A stretch of DNA of 37,231 nucleotides from an uncultured Mucilaginibacter sp. (lineage in GTDB: Bacteria; Bacteroidota; Bacteroidia; Sphingobacteriales; Sphingobacteriaceae): NCBI GenBank assembly GCA_903915155.1, contig CAIWRU010000177.1, positions 1-37,231 on the forward strand, given 5' to 3'. Below are positions 33,421 through 37,231 of this stretch, in pieces. Under the pieces are notes generated by a model, which had not been told where the DNA came from, did not search any database, and worked only from the letters and a program-made list of their open reading frames with translations. The position numbers and the translations under genes were made by a program. How positions within the stretch are numbered: the stretch's first letter is position 1; each line of letters opens with the position of its first letter.

Positions 33421-33939
33421 TTATCCGTTAAATACTTTACCTAAGTTAACGCCGCGATGTTGTGCTACAGTATAAGCATCACGCAATTGCGATAATGCCG
33501 ATACAGTTGCCTTAACCACGTTGTGCGGGTTTGATGAACCTTTTGATTTTGCCAATACGTTATGCACACCTGCCGATTCTAATACGGCACGCATTGCACC
33601 ACCTGCAATTACACCGGTACCGTTAGCAGCTGGTTTTATGAAAACAAAACCACCCGAAAACTTACCAATTTGCTCATGAGGTACAGTACCGTTTATGATA
33701 GGTACTTTTACCAGGTTCTTTTTAGCATCATCAATACCTTTAGCAATAGCTTCAGTTACTTCTTTCGCTTTACCAAGGCCATAACCTACAACACCGTTCT
33801 CATCACCTACTACTACGATAGCAGAAAAGCTGAATGTACGGCCACCTTTGGTTACTTTGGCTACACGTTGTATGCTTACCAGGCGATCTTTTAATTCGAT
33901 CTCGCTGGTTTTTACTCTTTTTATGTTGATTGTTGACAT
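33421..33939 (-). CDS. rpsE: 30S ribosomal protein S5
   Basis: This 172-residue S5 shows the double-stranded-RNA-binding N-domain ([41 protein letters not shown]) and the ribosomal S5 C-terminal fold ([20 protein letters not shown]). It helps guard decoding accuracy and mRNA entry. It begins 12 nt after rplR, with only a partial GGAA before its start codon. Confidence 0.97.
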   Translation of the reverse strand: MSTINIKRVKTSEIELKDRLVSIQRVAKVTKGGRTFSFSAIVVVGDENGVVGYGLGKAKEVTEAIAKGIDDAKKNLVKVPIINGTVPHEQIGKFSGGFVFIKPAANGTGVIAGGAMRAVLESAGVHNVLAKSKGSSNPHNVVKATVSALSQLRDAYTVAQHRGVNLGKVFNG

Positions 33940-33951
33940 TTCCTGTTTCGA

Positions 33952-34305
33952 TTAAAAGTTTAAACCGCCTTCACGTGCACCTTCAGCCAGTGATTTAACA
34001 CGGCCATGGTACAAATAACCATTCCTGTCGAAAACCACATCTTTAATACCTGCTGCAACAGCTTTCTCAGCTACCAGTTTGCCTACGGCTACTGATTGAT
34101 CTGACTTGGTGCCGTTGGTAGCAACAAAATCTTTTGATAAAGATGATGCCGATACTAAAGTTTTTCCTGTAACATCGTCAATTATCTGGGCATAAATACC
34201 TTTATTGCTCCTGTATACCGACAAGCGCGGACGCGCTGTTGATCCTGAAAGGCGCTTCCTGATACCTTTTTTGATCCTGTCTCTTCTTGATAGTTTAACT
34301 CCCAT
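33952..34305 (-). CDS. rplR: 50S ribosomal protein L18
   Basis: This 117-residue L18, a 5S-rRNA-binding protein, shows [39 protein letters not shown] and [20 protein letters not shown] at the C-terminus. It lies 5 nt after rplF. Confidence 0.97.
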   Translation of the reverse strand: MGVKLSRRDRIKKGIRKRLSGSTARPRLSVYRSNKGIYAQIIDDVTGKTLVSASSLSKDFVATNGTKSDQSVAVGKLVAEKAVAAGIKDVVFDRNGYLYHGRVKSLAEGAREGGLNF

Positions 34306-34310
34306 GACGA

Positions 34311-34868
34311 TTATTTTTTAGATGCTGATTTACCTGCTTTTCTCCTCAATATTTCGCCTACAAACTTAATACCTTTACCTTTGTAAGGTTCTGGTGCACG
34401 CAGCGAGCGTATTTTTGCAGCTACCTGACCGATCAATTGCTTGTCAATTGATTCAAGGATGATAGTTGGGTTTTTACCTTTTTCAGCAGTTGTTGTAACT
34501 TTAATTTCTTGTGGCAATTCAAATACCCAGTGGTGAGAATAACCCAACACTAAATCTAAAGTATTACCTGTATTGGTTGCGCGGTAACCTACACCCACTA
34601 ATTCCTGCTCCACTTTGTAACCTGTGGTTACACCTACAACCATATTATTTAAAAGCGCACGGTATAAGCCGTGTAATGCTTTGTGGCGTTTTTGTTCAGA
34701 AGGGCGTTTAACTAATAAGTTGCCTTCTTCCTGCTCAACAATGATATCACTGTCTACAGCCTGCGTTAATTCACCTTTGGGGCCTTTAACTGTAACCACG
34801 TTCTCTGGCGATACAGTTATAGTTACTCCCTGTGGTAACGCTATCGGTGCTTTTCCTACTCTTGACAT
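34311..34868 (-). CDS. rplF: 50S ribosomal protein L6
   Basis: This 185-residue L6 has two repeated alpha/beta domains ([40 protein letters not shown]) and the C-terminal signature [14 protein letters not shown], near the sarcin-ricin loop. Its start is preceded by a strong Shine-Dalgarno (34879-34884), unusual for this phylum. Confidence 0.97.
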   Translation of the reverse strand: MSRVGKAPIALPQGVTITVSPENVVTVKGPKGELTQAVDSDIIVEQEEGNLLVKRPSEQKRHKALHGLYRALLNNMVVGVTTGYKVEQELVGVGYRATNTGNTLDLVLGYSHHWVFELPQEIKVTTTAEKGKNPTIILESIDKQLIGQVAAKIRSLRAPEPYKGKGIKFVGEILRRKAGKSASKK

Positions 34869-34878
34869 TACTTAATTT

Positions 34879-34884
34879 CCTCCT
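34879..34884 (-). promoter_or_regulatory. Shine-Dalgarno sequence of rplF
   Basis: AGGAGG on the minus strand lies 10 nt before the rplF ATG and directly after the rpsH stop. The surrounding 18-mer GGAGGAAATTAAGTAATG is identical to the one at the rplE start. Confidence 0.7.
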
Positions 34885-34885
34885 A

Positions 34886-35284
34886 TTAATAAACGTAGCA
34901 TAAAACCTCACCACCTATGTTCTGTGTACGGGCTTCTTTATCGGTCATTACACCTTTTGAAGTCGACAGGATGGCGATACCTAAACCATTTAATACTCTT
35001 GGCAAATTGTCCATGCCTGCGTATTTTCTCAAACCTGGTTTACTTATACGTGCTATGCTGCGTATAGCTGAAATTTTAGTTATAGGGTGGTATTTTAATG
35101 CCACTTTAATGATGCCTTGCGGACCATTTTCCTCAAACTTGTAATTCGCGATGTAACCTTTGTCGAAAAGCACTTTCGTGATTTCCTTCTTTAGATTTGA
35201 TGCAGGAATTTCAACAACCCTATGGTTGGCCTTAATAGCATTCCTTACTCTTGTAAGATAATCTGCGATTGGATCTGTATTCAT
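34886..35284 (-). CDS. rpsH: 30S ribosomal protein S8
   Basis: This 132-residue S8 shows [20 protein letters not shown] and the C-terminal signature [22 protein letters not shown]. It is a primary 16S binder, and in E. coli it represses the spc operon. It lies 194 nt after rpsN, an abnormally wide gap filled by repeat sequence. Confidence 0.97.
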   Translation of the reverse strand: MNTDPIADYLTRVRNAIKANHRVVEIPASNLKKEITKVLFDKGYIANYKFEENGPQGIIKVALKYHPITKISAIRSIARISKPGLRKYAGMDNLPRVLNGLGIAILSTSKGVMTDKEARTQNIGGEVLCYVY

Positions 35285-35344
35285 TTTTCTATTTTATGGT
35301 AGTGGTTTCCTTCCCGTAACATCCGGGGCGACCTTCTACCGGTT

Positions 35345-35475
35345 AATTCTTTTATTAGTATCAAGTAGCTAGTACATAGTATCTAGTACTTTGTAGCTGG
35401 TTTGATACTAGTTTAGTACCCGGTATCATTTGACTTTCTGCCTTGATACTTGATACTAAATACTTGCTACTCCTG
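35345..35475. repeat. AGTATCAAG/TAGTAC-type repeat cluster inside the spc operon
   Basis: Between rpsN and rpsH the sequence repeats the words TAGTATC, TAGTACT, TATCAAG and GATACTTG in both orientations, for example TATCAAGTAGCTAGTACATA and GATACTTGATACTAAATA. It begins within about 5 nt of the rpsN stop. No frame or promoter is seen in the 35285-35478 gap; closer to rpsH a small CCCG/CGGG hairpin (about 35310-35325) occurs. Confidence 0.6.
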
Positions 35476-35478
35476 TAA

Positions 35479-35748
35479 TTACCAGCTTGCTTTCCTTACT
35501 CCCGGGATCTTGCCTTCTAAAGCCATTTCGCGGAATGTAACGCGCGAAATGCCGAACTGGCGCATATAACCACGTGGGCGGCCGGTTAATTTACAACGGT
35601 TGTGTAATTTTACCGGTGACGATGCTTTTGGTAAAGCATCTAATGCTGCAAAATCACCTGCTGCTTTAAGGGCGGCCCTTTTTTCAGCATACTTAGCTAC
35701 TAATTTGGCACGTTTTACTTCGCGTGCTTTTATACCTTCTTTAGCCAT
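35479..35748 (-). CDS. rpsN: 30S ribosomal protein S14, zinc-free form
   Basis: This 89-residue S14 is the longer form without the CxxC..CxxC zinc finger: [47 protein letters not shown] end, single cysteine. Its ATG overlaps the rplE stop by one base (TAATG), a translational-coupling arrangement. Confidence 0.97.
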   Translation of the reverse strand: MAKEGIKAREVKRAKLVAKYAEKRAALKAAGDFAALDALPKASSPVKLHNRCKLTGRPRGYMRQFGISRVTFREMALEGKIPGVRKASW

Positions 35749-36305
35749 TATTTAGTCTGATTTTTAAATGGTAATCCAAATTGTTTCAGTAATTCCAAGG
35801 CTTCAACATCATTGCTTGCCGAGGTTACAAAGGTAATATCCATACCCTGTATTTTATTTATCTTATCGATATTTATCTCAGGGAATATGATCTGCTCTGT
35901 AATACCCAGTGTGTAGTTTCCACGGCCGTCAAAACCTTTATCGTTAATACCTTTGAAGTCACGTATACGTGGCAGGGCAACAGCAATTAAGCGGTCTAAA
36001 AACTCATACATTGTATTATCGCGTAAAGTAACACGTACGCCTATCGGCATATTTTTACGCAATTTAAAGTTCGAAATATCTTTCTTTGATTTTGAAGAAA
36101 CTGCCTGCTGACCAGTAATGGTGGTTAATTCGGTAATGGTGTTCTCGATAAGTTTTTTATCGGTAGTAGCACCACCTACACCCTGGTTAATAGCAATTTT
36201 TTGCAGTTTAGGAACTTGCATAACGCTTTTGTACTGAAATTTATCTTTCAGCGCGGTACGAATTTCATCCTTGTATTTTGATTTTAATCTTGGTGTGTAA
36301 GTCAT
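35748..36305 (-). CDS. rplE: 50S ribosomal protein L5
   Basis: This 185-residue L5, a 5S-rRNA and P-site-tRNA contact protein, shows [59 protein letters not shown] and [19 protein letters not shown]. Its start codon overlaps the rplX stop (TAATG), and a GGAGG Shine-Dalgarno lies within the end of rplX. Confidence 0.97.
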   Translation of the reverse strand: MTYTPRLKSKYKDEIRTALKDKFQYKSVMQVPKLQKIAINQGVGGATTDKKLIENTITELTTITGQQAVSSKSKKDISNFKLRKNMPIGVRVTLRDNTMYEFLDRLIAVALPRIRDFKGINDKGFDGRGNYTLGITEQIIFPEINIDKINKIQGMDITFVTSASNDVEALELLKQFGLPFKNQTK

Positions 36306-36649
36306 TACTTAATTTCCTCCCCTGATTTTTTTGCTACCCTTACTAATTTACCGGCATCATTCAATTTACGGCCTACGCGTGTTGCTTTACCCGATTTTGG
36401 GTCAACCAATGCAAGGTTTGAAATATGAATAGGAGCCTCTTTCTTTATAATACCACCGTTAGGGGTTGCAGCGTTAGGTTTTGTATGTTTCGATACTAAG
36501 TTAGCACCTTCAACAATAGCTCTTCCATCAGCTAATATTACTTCAACTATTTTGCCCTGCGTACCTTTTGAGTCGCCGGCTATAACCTTAACCAGGTCGC
36601 CTTTGCGAAGCTTGATCTTGGTTGGTTGTGCGTGTTTTTTCTTTTCCAT
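36305..36649 (-). CDS. rplX: 50S ribosomal protein L24
   Basis: This 114-residue L24 has the KOW motif near the N-terminus ([20 protein letters not shown]) and continues [20 protein letters not shown]. It initiates 50S assembly. It starts 1 nt after rplN ends, with a perfect Shine-Dalgarno (36658-36663) inside the rplN coding end. Confidence 0.97.
   Translation of the reverse strand: MEKKKHAQPTKIKLRKGDLVKVIAGDSKGTQGKIVEVILADGRAIVEGANLVSKHTKPNAATPNGGIIKKEAPIHISNLALVDPKSGKATRVGRKLNDAGKLVRVAKKSGEEIK
36316..36320 (-). promoter_or_regulatory. Shine-Dalgarno sequence of rplE
   Basis: GGAGG on the minus strand lies 10 nt before the rplE ATG, inside the last codons of rplX. Confidence 0.65.
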
Positions 36650-36650
36650 G

Positions 36651-37019
36651 TTACAATACCTCCGGTGCTAATGATACAATTTTCATAAATTGTTTCTCAC
36701 GCAGTTCCCTTGCAACAGGGCCAAAGATACGGGTACCTCTTGGTTCGTCCTGGTTATTTAATAACACTGCTGCGTTATCGTCGAAACGTATATATGAACC
36801 ATCCTTACGACGGATCTCTTTTTTAGTTCTTACCACTACTGCTTTTGACACAGTACCTTTTTTCACGTTGCCTGAAGGCAAAGCGCTCTTTACGGTAACT
36901 ACTATCTTATCGCCAATAGAAGCATATCTTTTACCGGTACCGCCTAACACGCGGATCACTAAAACTTCTTTAGCACCGCTATTATCAGCTACGTTTAATC
37001 TTGATTCCTGTTGTACCAT
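36651..37019 (-). CDS. rplN: 50S ribosomal protein L14
   Basis: This 122-residue L14 shows [39 protein letters not shown] and the C-terminal [27 protein letters not shown] signature. It contacts 16S rRNA across the subunit interface. It starts 1 nt after rpsQ ends. Confidence 0.97.
   Translation of the reverse strand: MVQQESRLNVADNSGAKEVLVIRVLGGTGKRYASIGDKIVVTVKSALPSGNVKKGTVSKAVVVRTKKEIRRKDGSYIRFDDNAAVLLNNQDEPRGTRIFGPVARELREKQFMKIVSLAPEVL
36658..36663 (-). promoter_or_regulatory. Shine-Dalgarno sequence of rplX
   Basis: GGAGGT, fully complementary to the anti-Shine-Dalgarno core, lies 8 nt before the rplX start, within the final codons of rplN (Glu-Val). Confidence 0.7.
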
Positions 37020-37020
37020 T

Positions 37021-37231
37021 TTATTTAGCCCTTTCTAAAATTTGAACTAATCTCCAGTTTTTGCTTTTGCTCAATGGGCGGGTCTCCATAATCAATACGG
37101 TGTCGCCAATACCACAGGTATTAGTTTCGTCATGAGCCATAAATTTGGTAGTTTTCTTCACAAACTTACCGTAGATCGGGTGCTTCACCTTCCGCTCAAC
37201 AGCCACAACTATGGATTTTTCCATTTTGTTG
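37021..37231 (-). CDS. rpsQ: 30S ribosomal protein S17 (5'-truncated by the window edge)
   Basis: The frame runs off the end of the window. The codons before the internal Met at 37224 read Asn-Lys, matching the S17 pattern (S)NKMEKSIVV, so the real start lies beyond 37231 and this is not a short 67-residue protein. Visible S17 features are [32 protein letters not shown] and [16 protein letters not shown]. It is the first visible gene of the ribosomal operon. Confidence 0.95.
   Translation of the reverse strand, partial: NKMEKSIVVAVERKVKHPIYGKFVKKTTKFMAHDETNTCGIGDTVLIMETRPLSKSKNWRLVQILERAK

Noticed and set aside
37021..37224. A short 67-residue S17
   Set aside because: The codons upstream of the apparent start continue the S17 consensus to the window edge, so the gene is truncated, not shortened.

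Overview
The window reads as chromosomal DNA from a Bacteroidota bacterium, most likely family Sphingobacteriaceae (Mucilaginibacter/Pedobacter-like). The genus is inferred from overall protein character, not from a database search. Pointers to the phylum are the -7 element TAnnTTTG at several starts, general scarcity of Shine-Dalgarno sequences, an 816-residue outer-membrane barrel with a carboxypeptidase-like N-terminal domain, head-GIN and M1/M42 peptidase families, a cysteine-poor L36, and many short palindromic intergenic repeats.

Layout. 1-3.8 kb: the 3' end of a truncated plus-strand gene, then minus-strand genes for a sugar nucleotidyltransferase, an M42 aminopeptidase and a GNAT acetyltransferase, and a small plus-strand membrane protein. 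3.9-8.8 kb: an exported M1 peptidase, then an outer-membrane barrel gene followed after 3 nt by a YffB/ArsC-like gene. 8.9-11.5 kb: tRNA-Gln(UUG)-prs-rplY-pth, all on the minus strand and separated by three families of palindromic repeat. 11.6-16.2 kb: a penicillin-binding/beta-lactamase-fold hydrolase, an AraC regulator, accA, a Spy-like exported protein and an ECF sigma factor. 16.4-21.6 kb: murB, a uracil-DNA-glycosylase-like gene, a FucP-like sugar symporter (plus) and lpdA. 21.7-26.6 kb: an unrecognised lipoprotein/membrane protein (minus), then plus-strand genes for a second M1 peptidase, a head-GIN protein and an exported amidohydrolase.

26.7-37.2 kb: the spc and alpha ribosomal-protein operons on the minus strand, in the order rpsQ-rplN-rplX-rplE-rpsN-rpsH-rplF-rplR-rpsE-rpmD-rplO-secY-map-infA-rpmJ-rpsM-rpsK-rpsD-rpoA-rplQ. 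The window ends inside rpsQ. This block makes ribosomal proteins, the Sec translocon channel, methionine aminopeptidase, IF-1 and the RNA polymerase alpha subunit. It closes at a strong bidirectional terminator shared with the convergent amidohydrolase gene.

Most of the window is housekeeping sequence, and I see no phage, CRISPR, insertion sequence or defence island. The non-standard signals are intergenic: a REPIN-like inverted pair (18254-18336), a G/T-rich array with 10-11 bp periodicity (19951-20050), several unrelated repeat families that directly abut the 3' ends of genes (including inside the ribosomal operons), and strong Shine-Dalgarno sequences at rplX, rplE and rplF. None of these proves a new system.
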